Part shown: positions 24,921-33,600 of the stretch, piece by piece
Layout: every line of letters begins with the position of its first letter
How positions within the stretch are numbered: position 1 is the first letter of the stretch
Source: Ancylomarina sp. DW003
GTDB lineage: Bacteria; Bacteroidota; Bacteroidia; Bacteroidales; Marinifilaceae
NCBI RefSeq assembly: GCF_029029505.1
Contig: NZ_JAKJSD010000008.1
Location: forward strand, 62,001-126,000
Length of the DNA: 64,000 bases
Direction of reading: 5' to 3'
Notes under the pieces: model-generated
Seen by the model: the letters and a program-made list of their open reading frames with translations, nothing else
What the model was told of the DNA's origin: nothing
Database searches by the model: none
Position numbers and translations under genes: made by a program

Positions 24921-25090
24921 TTGTCAGTCTGCCGTGAGGCGTGATTCAGTTTACACCACAAAGAACCAACAAGGATCAGACTGACTTGATTTTTTATTCG
25001 CGAAATATAATTTCTGGTGCTCATGAGCCCTTCGGGGTTGCTTACTTTTTTATCTAAGAAAAAAGTAAGAGCCTAGCGGCTTGAGCGAAA
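24921..25090. repeat. Structured intergenic repeat, copy 2
   Basis: This is the shorter copy of the element at 21303-21520. The stem GTCAGTCTG/CAGACTGAC is kept with a different loop. The stretch from TTGATTTTTTATTCGCG to TTTTTATCTAAG is the same in both copies, and here CTTACTTTTTT/AAAAAAGTAAG is an intact hairpin. It lies between the convergent genes ending at 24813 and 25200. Confidence 0.85.
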
Positions 25091-25156
25091 GAGACAAAAT
25101 AGAAATGCTCGAGCTATCCCAGAACATGTAATTAATATTTTATTCCTATTTAAATA

Positions 25157-25188
25157 CTGTCAGGACTTCATTCTTCAGACGCTAACAG
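25157..25188. repeat. Hairpin element CTGTCAGGACTTCATTCTTC...
   Basis: This is a second copy of the 32-bp element at 22171-22202 with four differences. CTGT...ACAG pair at the ends. It sits directly after the stop of the minus-strand 25200 gene and may serve as its terminator. Confidence 0.65.
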
Positions 25189-25199
25189 ATTAAGGCCTC

Positions 25200-28100
25200 C
25201 TAAAATGCCAGGCTATAAGATAAAAGAACATTACCAAAAACGGCATTCGTTTCATTTTCGTAACCCAAACGGAAACCAATATTTAAAGGTAATGGCAAAC
25301 GAAGAAGGTGCATATCGGCTGTAAACTCCAGTCCTACCGATGTGATTCTATTATCAAATTGAAACAGGTTTTCATTACTGATATACTCTCCTTTTTCCAT
25401 CCCATAATCCACAAAAGCACCCATTTTCACACGCTTAATATAGGCTAATCCACCCATACTCCAGTCCGGATAAGCAATCGGCATTCGGTAATCCAAACTG
25501 ACAGTTGAGCAATCCAAGCCATATAGATTAGATACACCTCTGGGAGATTTAATTGTATTACCAAAACTCTTATTCATTTTCGATCTTTGTTGATAACCGG
25601 CATATAAACTAATGCCATGATGTTTGGCAAAACCTGGGAAATAGAACTGACCAATCCCCGACCATACATTCCCAATATCAAAATCCTTTTTGGGACTCGT
25701 TCGGTAATCAAATTGTAAAAACTGTGCCCAACTCGATTGTAAATCTCTCTGCGACGACTTTATTGAATGCGAAAAATAAAGTTGATATTCCAACTCTTCG
25801 AATTGACTGTCTTCCAAGCTCAATTTATCAGAAAGAAGTTCTACAGAAGAACTTAATATATCCGACTGATAATCCGTAGATTTAAAAATATTATAAGAAA
25901 ATTTAGGTTTCAAAAAGGTAGCATGCTTACCAGAAGAAAGATTGAATGGTAATGTTACAGAGTTTTCCCACTCTAAGCGTTTCCACTCAGTGTCGAGTCG
26001 CAACTGAACATCGGAACCATCTTCCGGATGCTTAATAAAACCATCATGCACTAATGATCGTTTTCCATACTCAAGCTTCGAGTTGAAGATTGGAAAGAAA
26101 CGCTGATAGGATAAATTCAAATAGAATTGTCCCTTATCGTAGCCCTCTTCTTTCTTGTATCCTACAGTTGTAAAAACCGTATTTAGTAAGTTCTGACTTG
26201 ATGCTGATATACCAATGTCTATTTTCCCATCGGTAGGAGCAACAAAAACAGGAGCCCAGGAATGAAATTTAAAGGTATGTGCTAAGCGTGAATAATTCTC
26301 AACTTTCCATTCGTTAAGCTTCGTTGTATCAGGCTGAAGCTTTTCTCCCAACTGATCTGAGAGTTCTTCCGCTAAAGGAAAGATAGCAGTTTCTTTAGGT
26401 TGCTCTTTCCATAAACAGTCATCCAAACTTAGTTTTACCGGAGAATAACCATCTGCCGAATAATCTGAATAATACAAGTTCCCTCCGGAAAAATGTGCAT
26501 CTCTGGCACCAAAACGTGAAGCTGTCAATTGTGAGATCAAACCTGTTTTCCACTTGTAAGCATGAATATTATCCGTTCCTGAATGAGATGATGTAAAGAA
26601 AATATACCTGTCGCTAACAACAGGCTGCGAAATGTTTGTTTTGCCCGCCTTGTACAAATTAGTTTGGTTTTCAGTTTCAAGGTCAATTTCAACCAATCGC
26701 TTCTCTCCTTCTGCCTGTATAATTAAAACAACAGATTTATCATTCTTAGCCCACTGAGGTGTCATAAAGAACTCCCCTTTTCTTGCAACAATTCTTTTGG
26801 AAATTGAACCAGAGGCTTCGTCCATTATAAGAAGTGAACTTTCAGCTTTTGAATTAAGGTTAACAGCAAGAATTTTCTTTCCGTCAGAAGAAAAAACAGG
26901 TGCAAAACAATTACCATCCAACTTATACTTTCGTTTCTGTTTTGTTTCGATATCATAACTAACTAAAATTGCTCTATCGGCATGTTGCCATCTTAAATTC
27001 GCCTGATACTCTGACCAAAGCAACTTCTTAGCCTTATAATCATACCCTATTCTGTAATCGAAACCTGGCACAAAAATCTCCTTTTCCATCCCATTCTCGT
27101 TCAACTCAACAAATGACAAGGCATCAGCCAAACCACTTTTCATCACCAATAAATTCCCATTTTCATCAAGATGCGGATATTGATAGTTGGTATATATGCC
27201 TTTATTTTCTACTATAGATTTAACCGGATTTGTTTGGTTCTTATGATCCTTTATCTGCCATTCCCATTTCAGCTCAGACATCACATCGGCATACAGCATC
27301 AATTTTCCATCCTTATGGGTATTCAATTCTTTTACTTCTTCCCAATCAACTTCTTCAACACGAAAATCTAAGTTCGAATAAGTGGCTTGCTTTTCCTTCA
27401 TCTTCCGGAAAAAAGCGTTCCTTTTATTCAACATTCCCAGTTTTAAGCTCGATGATAAACAATTCACTTTCATTGGCGCCTCACCAATTTTATTTAGGGT
27501 TTTATCCCAAAGCTCATCACCATAGTTAATACGCGATGTTCCAACCAAATAATAACCCAAAGTGTATCTGTTAGGCACATAGTCCTTATAGGAGCCAAAA
27601 ACTGCTTTATCGTAGGAATAAGCACCCTTTTCAAGTAACTGCGCCTTTAATTCCTGTTCAAACTCAGCGCTACGCCCTCTACCCGATTCACTCATGGCCG
27701 TTTCAGTACAAACAGCATCTCCTTCCATAAACCATGGCGGTAAATACAAACCAACAACCAGCGCTGTAGCTTGTTGACCCAGAAATGCATTCAGTACACG
27801 TGTGAAACCACGTTCAAGCTTATCCATTTGAAGGATATGTCGGTACTCATGCGTTGCCAAATGATCGAGCCATGCCTGAGTATCATCATCTTGAGGTGGT
27901 GTTGCATACAATTCCATTCGCTTTGGTGCCCATGCTACCAAACCATTAGATGTAGCAGATTTAGTATGCAATATAACTGAGAATTTCTTTGGTACATGCT
28001 TTATATTCTTCCCTCCTTTATTCTTCAGATCTTGAAATAAAGCAGCAAGATATCTGGCATTAACTTCATATTCTGATGGAAAAACAATTCTAAAATCGTC

Positions 28101-28217
28101 GGTATTAATCTGCTTCCATTTAATATTTACAGGATCCTGCCCCGTACTATAATATTGAGCTTGAGACAAGAATGTAATATTTAGAAGTATAATAAAAGCT
28201 ATAATGACTCTCTTCAT
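25200..28217 (-). CDS. Large exported protein: HExxH gluzincin-like domain, TolB-like propeller, outer-membrane barrel
   Basis: The 1005-residue protein has a signal peptide (IIAFIILLNITFLSQAQ). An N-terminal domain carries THEYRHILQMDK with His123, Glu124 and His127, and PPWFMEGDAVCTE with Glu165 as likely third ligand, the pattern of a gluzincin metallopeptidase. Residues of about 280-620 show WD40/TolB-like propeller blades (FSSDGKKILAVN, VLIIQAEGEKRLVEIDLET). The last 330 residues read like a BamA/Omp85-type or other outer-membrane barrel (for example LYAGYQQRSKMNK and the terminal VLLSYSLAF). All three parts in one chain suggest a surface-anchored peptidase. It is monocistronic. Confidence 0.8.
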   Translation of the reverse strand: MKRVIIAFIILLNITFLSQAQYYSTGQDPVNIKWKQINTDDFRIVFPSEYEVNARYLAALFQDLKNKGGKNIKHVPKKFSVILHTKSATSNGLVAWAPKRMELYATPPQDDDTQAWLDHLATHEYRHILQMDKLERGFTRVLNAFLGQQATALVVGLYLPPWFMEGDAVCTETAMSESGRGRSAEFEQELKAQLLEKGAYSYDKAVFGSYKDYVPNRYTLGYYLVGTSRINYGDELWDKTLNKIGEAPMKVNCLSSSLKLGMLNKRNAFFRKMKEKQATYSNLDFRVEEVDWEEVKELNTHKDGKLMLYADVMSELKWEWQIKDHKNQTNPVKSIVENKGIYTNYQYPHLDENGNLLVMKSGLADALSFVELNENGMEKEIFVPGFDYRIGYDYKAKKLLWSEYQANLRWQHADRAILVSYDIETKQKRKYKLDGNCFAPVFSSDGKKILAVNLNSKAESSLLIMDEASGSISKRIVARKGEFFMTPQWAKNDKSVVLIIQAEGEKRLVEIDLETENQTNLYKAGKTNISQPVVSDRYIFFTSSHSGTDNIHAYKWKTGLISQLTASRFGARDAHFSGGNLYYSDYSADGYSPVKLSLDDCLWKEQPKETAIFPLAEELSDQLGEKLQPDTTKLNEWKVENYSRLAHTFKFHSWAPVFVAPTDGKIDIGISASSQNLLNTVFTTVGYKKEEGYDKGQFYLNLSYQRFFPIFNSKLEYGKRSLVHDGFIKHPEDGSDVQLRLDTEWKRLEWENSVTLPFNLSSGKHATFLKPKFSYNIFKSTDYQSDILSSSVELLSDKLSLEDSQFEELEYQLYFSHSIKSSQRDLQSSWAQFLQFDYRTSPKKDFDIGNVWSGIGQFYFPGFAKHHGISLYAGYQQRSKMNKSFGNTIKSPRGVSNLYGLDCSTVSLDYRMPIAYPDWSMGGLAYIKRVKMGAFVDYGMEKGEYISNENLFQFDNRITSVGLEFTADMHLLRLPLPLNIGFRLGYENETNAVFGNVLLSYSLAF

Positions 28218-28363
28218 GGATCTTATTTTTTTGAGCTCAAAAGATACTCTCTTTTATCCAAATATTTAAGCATTTAGTGAATATAGCTAAGCTGTTAGCT
28301 TAGATTTTTGTTCAATAGGTAGAAATTATCAATGAATATATTTCGAATCTCAAAACTATGTCG

Positions 28364-28371
28364 TATGTTTG
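28364..28371 (+). promoter_or_regulatory. Bacteroidota -7 box TATGTTTG for the ars operon
   Basis: TATGTTTG matches TAnnTTTG and lies 28 bp before the ATG at 28400. It falls inside a longer reading frame from 28358, so that earlier start is unlikely. Confidence 0.6.
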
Positions 28372-28399
28372 CGTCATTAAACACTTAAACAATTCCCGG

Positions 28400-28726
28400 A
28401 TGAAGAAACTCGAATTATTTAATGAAGAGCAACAGCTTGTTGCTAATTTGGCTAAGGCCTTATCGCATCCTGCCCGTGTTGCTATTCTTCAATACCTGGC
28501 TTCATGCGACACCTGTATCTCCGGTGATATTTCTGATCACTTGCCACTGAGTCGTACAACTGTATCGCAGCATTTGAAGGAACTAAAGGAAATTGGCTTA
28601 ATAAAAGGAGAAGTTGAAGGCTTGAAAATAAAATATTGTCTGAATAAAGAAGGCATAGAAATGCTTCATTCCAATTTCAATAATCTCATCAGCAATCTAA
28701 AGTCGAACAATATTGAATCGTGTTAA
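28400..28726 (+). CDS. arsR: ArsR/SmtB-family repressor of the arsenic operon
   Basis: Starting at the ATG at 28400 the protein has 108 residues, typical of ArsR. It has a winged helix with recognition helix SRTTVSQHLKELKEIGLI and the upstream HPARVAILQYLASC. A Cys pair, CDTC (about 33-36), lies in the helix before the wing, where ArsR proteins bind As(III)/Sb(III). It is followed at 29 bp by arsC and then acr3, so it should repress its own operon until arsenite binds. Confidence 0.92.
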   Translation: MKKLELFNEEQQLVANLAKALSHPARVAILQYLASCDTCISGDISDHLPLSRTTVSQHLKELKEIGLIKGEVEGLKIKYCLNKEGIEMLHSNFNNLISNLKSNNIESC

Positions 28727-28755
28727 CACATTATAAAAACTAAAAAACTACAATA

Positions 28756-29184
28756 ATGAAAGTGCTTATTTTATGTACAGGTAATTCATGCAGAAGCCAA
28801 ATGGGTGAAGCTATTCTGAGAGATATTAATCCGGAATTAACTGTCGTTTCCGCCGGAACCAAAATCGCAAATGAAGTTCATCCGCTGGCAGTTAAAGCAA
28901 TGGCTGAAATCGGAATTGACATTAGTGATCTGAGACCAAAGATGGTTGATATTTTCCTTGAAGAAGGCGTTGACTTCTTAATCTCTGTTTGTGGTGGAGC
29001 AAAAGATGCCTGTCCAGCTTTCCTTGGACCTGTTGGAAAAAGAGTTCATATTGGATTCGACGACCCGGCTTATGCTCCCGGAAACGAAGAAGAAGTAATG
29101 AATGTATTTCGTAGAGTTCGTGACGAAATTCGTCGTGACTTCGCCAAGTTTAACGAAGATTATATTCTTAATAAGAAAGCCTAA
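28756..29184 (+). CDS. arsC: Thioredoxin-coupled arsenate reductase (LMW-PTP fold)
   Basis: The 142-residue protein has the low-molecular-weight phosphatase loop CTGNSCRSQMGEAI with nucleophile Cys7 and Arg13. The redox pair Cys79 and Cys86 (SVCGGAKDACP) is typical of the thioredoxin-coupled ArsC of the pI258 type. It reduces arsenate to arsenite, which the next gene's product exports. It lies between arsR (29 bp) and acr3 (48 bp). Confidence 0.94.
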   Translation: MKVLILCTGNSCRSQMGEAILRDINPELTVVSAGTKIANEVHPLAVKAMAEIGIDISDLRPKMVDIFLEEGVDFLISVCGGAKDACPAFLGPVGKRVHIGFDDPAYAPGNEEEVMNVFRRVRDEIRRDFAKFNEDYILNKKA

Positions 29185-29232
29185 AGTTAGATCTTAACAA
29201 AAACTATCGACCAAAATAAACCACATAAAATT

Positions 29233-30312
29233 ATGGGAAGTTTAACTAAAAAATTATCGTTCCTTGATAGGTATTTAACCCTATGGATTTTTGTTGCCAT
29301 GGCTATAGGCGTTGGCTCAGGCTATTTGTTTCCAGACATTGCTAACTTCTGGAATTCAATGTCATATGGAAGCACCAATATTCCTATTGCAATTGGCTTA
29401 ATCATTATGATGTATCCGCCATTGGCAAAAGTAAAATATGAAGAGTTGAAAGATGTATTTAAGAATCGTAAGGTTCTGCTTCTTTCACTTATTCAAAACT
29501 GGATTCTAGGTCCTACTCTGATGTTTGGATTGGCTATTCTTTTCTTACGTGATTATCCGGAGTATATGACCGGATTGATCCTAATCGGACTGGCTCGATG
29601 TATTGCCATGGTAATTGTATGGAATGATTTAGCAAAGGGGGATACGGAATATGCAGCTGGCCTGGTTGCTTTCAACAGTATTTTCCAGGTCTTTTTCTTT
29701 TCAATCTACGCCTATGTTTTCATCACCCTGTTGCCCCAGTATTTTGGATTGGAGGGTTCTGTTGTAAACATCACTATGAGCGAAGTTGCTGAGTCTGTAT
29801 TCATCTATCTGGGAATCCCTTTCCTTGCAGGCATGTTAACACGCTACCTTCTTCTTAAGAGAAAGAGCAAAGTATGGTATCAGGAAAAGTTTATTCCTAA
29901 GATTAGTCCACTAACACTAATCGCTCTATTATTCACCATTTTTGTCATGTTCTCTCTAAAAGGTGAGCATATTATTCAGCTGCCATTCGATGTTGTCAAA
30001 ATTGCTATTCCGCTTTTGATCTATTTTGTGATCATGTTTTTGGTTTCATTCTTTATGGGTAAAAAAAGCAATGCCGGATATGAAAAAACAGCTACGCTAT
30101 CATTTACGGCAGCAAGTAATAATTTCGAACTGGCAATTGCGGTAGCTATCGCTGTATTTGGCATCGATTCAGGTGTTGCATTTGCAGCTGTTATTGGCCC
30201 ATTGGTTGAAGTACCTGTTCTAATAGCCTTAGTTAATCTCTCATTACGATTTAAAAAGCAATATTTCAATAACAATAGCGTTATTAAAAAATGTGCTACA
30301 GATATAAGTTAG
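29233..30312 (+). CDS. acr3: ACR3-type arsenite efflux transporter
   Basis: The 359-residue membrane protein has about ten hydrophobic segments. The conserved ACR3 motif [20 protein letters not shown], with the Cys needed for arsenite transport, is at about residue 120. The C-terminal [20 protein letters not shown] is also characteristic of the BART superfamily. It exports the arsenite made by ArsC across the inner membrane. It is the last gene of the ars operon and is followed by a terminator. Confidence 0.95.
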   Translation: MGSLTKKLSFLDRYLTLWIFVAMAIGVGSGYLFPDIANFWNSMSYGSTNIPIAIGLIIMMYPPLAKVKYEELKDVFKNRKVLLLSLIQNWILGPTLMFGLAILFLRDYPEYMTGLILIGLARCIAMVIVWNDLAKGDTEYAAGLVAFNSIFQVFFFSIYAYVFITLLPQYFGLEGSVVNITMSEVAESVFIYLGIPFLAGMLTRYLLLKRKSKVWYQEKFIPKISPLTLIALLFTIFVMFSLKGEHIIQLPFDVVKIAIPLLIYFVIMFLVSFFMGKKSNAGYEKTATLSFTAASNNFELAIAVAIAVFGIDSGVAFAAVIGPLVEVPVLIALVNLSLRFKKQYFNNNSVIKKCATDIS

Positions 30313-30371
30313 AAATAGCATATTACTATTTTCAAAAGTTTATCTTACAACTAAACCGAGATTAATATGCT

Positions 30372-30401
30372 AAAAGCCATCCTGCAAAGGGTGGCTTTCT
30401 T
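30372..30401 (+). terminator. Terminator of the ars operon
   Basis: AAAGCCATCC and GGGTGGCTTT pair around TGCAAA and are followed by CTTGTT. Confidence 0.75.
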
Positions 30402-30564
30402 GTTAGCAATTGATCTTTACATTTCATTTGAAAACAATTTGGCATTAAAATTGATTAGACTTCAATCTCAAATGTTGAAATTAACATGTGAAAAAATGTT
30501 AACTTAACGCAACCAATCAAGATAAATAGACTCATAGAAAAAATTAAACTTAAAAATTACAGAT

Positions 30565-31269
30565 ATGAAGCGATTAATTGTAATGAGCCTGGCTCTAATA
30601 TTGACACAATCTATTTTTGCACAAAGTGGAACAAAAAACTTTATTGATCAGAATTATATAGAGCTAACCGGGAAAGCTAAAATAGAGGTTGTTCCTGACG
30701 AGATTTATTTGAATATTGACTTACGTGAAAAAGATAATAAGGATAAGGAAAGCATTGCTCAACTGGAAACCAAAATGTTTAGAGCCTTAAAAAAGATTGG
30801 ACTTGATCTTGAAAAGCAGGTTAAAGTTCTTGATTTTACCAGTAATTTCCAAAGCTACTGGCTAAAGAAAAAGGATGTTATGAAATCTAAATCATTTCAG
30901 GTTCTGGTTCACGATACTAAAACACTTTCGAATCTCTTTACATTACTTGAAAAAGTAGATATTTCGAATATTAGGATCGTAAGAGTAGATCATTCTAAAA
31001 TTGAAGAATTCAAAAAAGAAGTAAAAGTTAAAGCCATTAAGAATGCTAAAACAAGTGCCGAAGTACTTGCTCAAGCTGTAGATCAAGAAATTGGAAGAGC
31101 AATTTATATTGGTCAAGGTTATTTAAACCAATTTGAGGCTCGTCCTATGGCCAAAAGAATGATGGTTAGAGGTATGGCAAATTCAGAAATGGCAGATGCT
31201 GCACCTGAACTTGAATTTCAGAAAATAAAATTGGAGCACAACATTATGGTGCGCTTCGAATTGAAGTAG
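30565..31269 (+). CDS. SIMPL-domain (DUF541) periplasmic protein
   Basis: The 234-residue protein has a signal peptide (LIVMSLALILTQSIFAQ) and the SIMPL/DUF541 fold. The early strand IELTGKAKIEVVPDEIYLNI is followed by the helix-and-strand repeat ending KLEHNIMVRFELK. E. coli YggE and other DUF541 proteins are linked to oxidative or envelope stress, but the molecular role is unknown. It is monocistronic, with a terminator hairpin about 50 bp after its stop. Confidence 0.85.
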   Translation: MKRLIVMSLALILTQSIFAQSGTKNFIDQNYIELTGKAKIEVVPDEIYLNIDLREKDNKDKESIAQLETKMFRALKKIGLDLEKQVKVLDFTSNFQSYWLKKKDVMKSKSFQVLVHDTKTLSNLFTLLEKVDISNIRIVRVDHSKIEEFKKEVKVKAIKNAKTSAEVLAQAVDQEIGRAIYIGQGYLNQFEARPMAKRMMVRGMANSEMADAAPELEFQKIKLEHNIMVRFELK

Positions 31270-31321
31270 AAAACTTTGAAAAAGGTTGGCCTGAACAGGG
31301 CAAATAAATAAAGATATTTAT

Positions 31322-31358
31322 AAACGATAGCTATAATTTAGCTATCGTTTTCTATTTT
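31322..31358 (+). terminator. Rho-independent terminator after the SIMPL gene
   Basis: AAACGATAGCT and AGCTATCGTTT pair perfectly around ATAATTT and run into TTCTATTTTT. Confidence 0.88.
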
Positions 31359-31360
31359 TG
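31353..31360 (+). promoter_or_regulatory. -7 box TATTTTTG overlapping the terminator tail
   Basis: TATTTTTG fits TAnnTTTG and sits 32 bp before the ATG at 31393. The T-run of the preceding terminator doubles as promoter sequence, a compact arrangement. Confidence 0.5.
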
Positions 31361-31392
31361 TGCTGTTTAAACCAATTATCACCACATTACCA

Positions 31393-32127
31393 ATGAAGAC
31401 GATTTTATCCTATATAACAACACCTTTTTTCTATTTCTTGTTCTTGCTTACCTTGGTTATTTTTCACCCAATTCAGGTTGTCTGCAGAACACTTTTTGGC
31501 TATCAAGCGCACAAAGTATCAGTCGATATTTTAAATTACATTTTAATGCGACTCGTATGGGTTATTGGCTTTAGAATTAAATTCAACAATAGAGCAAACT
31601 TACCTACCGATCGCCCAATAATTGTTGTTTCAAATCATCAGGGAACTTATGATATTCCCCCCATTGTTTGGTTGTTTAGAAAGCATCATCCAAAGTTTAT
31701 TTCAAAAATTGAGTTAGCTAAAAATCTTCCCAGCATTTCTTATAATCTGCGTCATTCAGGTGCTGCATTGATAATGAGAAAAAACCGGGCACAAGCCTTA
31801 GGCGAAATCAAAAAACTGGGTAAATTAATAGCCGAAAAGAATTATTGTGCTTGTATCTTTGCCGAAGGAACCCGAAGCAAAACAGGCAAACTAAGGCAAT
31901 TTAAATCTGGAGGTTTGGCTACTTTGCTCGAAGAAGCTCCAAATTCTCTTGTTGTTCCGTTTGTTGTAGACGGCAACTACAAAATTGAAAGTAAAGGGCG
32001 ATTCCCTCTTTCGTTTGGAGAAAAAGGTACCTACTCTATCTTAGAACCTATCGAACCTCAAGATTATACTGCTGATGAATTATGCATCAAAATTGAAAAT
32101 CTTATCAGAATAGAACTGGGTCAATAA
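31393..32127 (+). CDS. plsC: 1-acyl-sn-glycerol-3-phosphate acyltransferase (PlsC-like)
   Basis: From the ATG at 31393 the protein has 244 residues; a GTG at 31360 overlaps the promoter box and is rejected. A hydrophobic N-terminus anchors it. The acyltransferase motifs are SNHQGTYD (HxxxxD, about residue 83), FAEGTRSKTGKL (about 157) and VVPFVVDGNY (about 188). It would convert lysophosphatidate to phosphatidate in membrane lipid synthesis. It is followed 9 bp later by the patatin-like gene, so synthesis and hydrolysis of lipids share a transcript. Confidence 0.9.
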   Translation: MKTILSYITTPFFYFLFLLTLVIFHPIQVVCRTLFGYQAHKVSVDILNYILMRLVWVIGFRIKFNNRANLPTDRPIIVVSNHQGTYDIPPIVWLFRKHHPKFISKIELAKNLPSISYNLRHSGAALIMRKNRAQALGEIKKLGKLIAEKNYCACIFAEGTRSKTGKLRQFKSGGLATLLEEAPNSLVVPFVVDGNYKIESKGRFPLSFGEKGTYSILEPIEPQDYTADELCIKIENLIRIELGQ

Positions 32128-32136
32128 TATAAACTT

Positions 32137-32997
32137 ATGAAGGAAAAAACAGCATTGGTAATTGAAGGTGGTGCCATGAGAGGTATATTCTCTGCCGGTA
32201 TTATGGATCAATTTCTGGAAGATGGTTTTAATCCTTTCGATATGGTTATAGGTGTATCTGCCGGATCGATTAATGCTGCTGCTTTCCTGGGCGAACACAA
32301 AGAACGTAATTTTAAGGTTTACACCAAATACTCACTACACCCGGGTTATATTAGCCTTAGGAATTTTATAAAAGGGAAACACTTTATCGATCTCGATTGG
32401 TTATGGAAAGTCACTGAAAAAGATCTGCCAATTAACACCGATCTTATTTTTAATAAAAAAATCGATTTTGAAATTGGCTTTACACGAAATGAGACTGGTG
32501 AAGCTTTTTTCTTAAATCCCAATGCTCAGAATTTAAGCCATTACTTAAAAGCGTCGTGCACCATTCCTTTATTTTACCGAAACTTTCTTAAAATTAATGA
32601 TGAAGTTGTATCTGACGGTGGTGTCGCTGCACCTATTCCTGTTGAGAGAGCCTATGAAAAAGGGGCAACACGCATTATGGTTTTAAGATCCCGACCAAAA
32701 TCGTATAGAATGAAAAATGGTCTGGAATTTAAAATTGCCAAGTTTGTTTTTTCTAAGCATAAAGGCCTTATTAAAGCCATAAAAAACCGTTTTAATGTGT
32801 ACAATAAGTCTATCGATTTTATTCACAATCCGCCTGAAGGCGTAGAGCTTATCGAAATTTGCCCGCCAGAACACTTCAAAACCAGTCGGTTCACTCAAGA
32901 TTATCAGACGCTTATAGATGATTATAAGATTGGAAAAGAAATGGGCAAAATTGCCATCGAAAGATTTAATCATTCGAATACTAATTCATACAAATAA
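32137..32997 (+). CDS. Patatin-like phospholipase (YjjU/RssA type)
   Basis: The 286-residue protein has the patatin catalytic signature: oxyanion-hole loop EGGAMRGIFSAG, nucleophile elbow GVSAGSINAA (GxSxG, Ser near residue 41) and the catalytic Asp in VVSDGGVAAPIPV (near 157). There is no signal peptide, so it acts at the cytoplasmic face. Its similarity to YjjU-type proteins extends into the C-terminal region. It follows the acyltransferase gene by 9 bp. Confidence 0.92.
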   Translation: MKEKTALVIEGGAMRGIFSAGIMDQFLEDGFNPFDMVIGVSAGSINAAAFLGEHKERNFKVYTKYSLHPGYISLRNFIKGKHFIDLDWLWKVTEKDLPINTDLIFNKKIDFEIGFTRNETGEAFFLNPNAQNLSHYLKASCTIPLFYRNFLKINDEVVSDGGVAAPIPVERAYEKGATRIMVLRSRPKSYRMKNGLEFKIAKFVFSKHKGLIKAIKNRFNVYNKSIDFIHNPPEGVELIEICPPEHFKTSRFTQDYQTLIDDYKIGKEMGKIAIERFNHSNTNSYK

Positions 32998-33008
32998 AGT
33001 CAGAGCAT

Positions 33009-33039
33009 AAAAAAAGCCTTCCAAATGGAAGGCTTTTTT
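33009..33039. terminator. Bidirectional terminator between patatin gene and rplS
   Basis: A perfect stem AAAAAAGCCTTCC / GGAAGGCTTTTTT with an AAAT loop serves both convergent genes. Confidence 0.93.
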
Positions 33040-33058
33040 CAATATTTTCAAAAGCTGA

Positions 33059-33406
33059 TTAGAATCTTCTTTCTTTAATTCTAGCTTTCTTACCTGTAAG
33101 CTCACGTAAGTAGTAAATTCTAGCTCTACGAACACGACCTCTTTTGTTCACTTCAATCTTGTCGATAAAAGGAGAACTTAAAGGAATAATTCTTTCTACA
33201 CCAACGTTACCAGACATTTTACGGATAGTAAAAGTCTTAGTTGATCCAGTACCTTTAACTTGGATAACAACACCTCTAAAGATCTGAATTCTTTCTTTGT
33301 TTCCCTCTTTAATTTTGTAAGAAACACTAATTGTGTCTCCTGCTCCAAATTCAGGAAGCTCTACGTTAGTAGCAAATGCTTGCTCAGCAACTTTAATTAA
33401 ATCCAT
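33059..33406 (-). CDS. rplS: 50S ribosomal protein L19
   Basis: With the ATG at 33406 the protein has 115 residues, the usual L19 length; a GTG eight codons upstream is rejected. Typical L19 segments are present: [49 protein letters not shown] and [21 protein letters not shown]19 sits at the 30S/50S interface. It is monocistronic here rather than in the usual rpsP-rimM-trmD-rplS order, as is common in Bacteroidota. A TATGTTTA -7-like box lies at about 33441-33448. Confidence 0.97.
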   Translation of the reverse strand: MDLIKVAEQAFATNVELPEFGAGDTISVSYKIKEGNKERIQIFRGVVIQVKGTGSTKTFTIRKMSGNVGVERIIPLSSPFIDKIEVNKRGRVRRARIYYLRELTGKKARIKERRF

Positions 33407-33551
33407 CGTAATGATTTTTTTTAGATTCACGAACGCAATGTAAACATATATAACTGTCTTGATGCCAGAGATTACGCACGAATTCGCCGCAAATTTAATA
33501 ATTATTTTCTAATCCACAAGAAGAATAATCGAGCAATTATTGATAAAGCAT

Positions 33552-33580
33552 AAAAAAGTCCGAATAAACATTCGGACTTC
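33552..33580 (-). terminator. Terminator after the DHOD-like gene
   Basis: On the minus strand AAGTCCGAAT and ATTCGGACTT pair around GTTT and are followed by TTTT. Confidence 0.9.
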
Positions 33581-33600
33581 TTCATTATATCAGGAAAGTT

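Noticed and set aside
30439-30455. TTGGCATTAAAATTGATT as a sigma-54 promoter for the SIMPL gene
   Set aside because: The -12 element lacks the required C and the distance to the start codon is over 100 bp.
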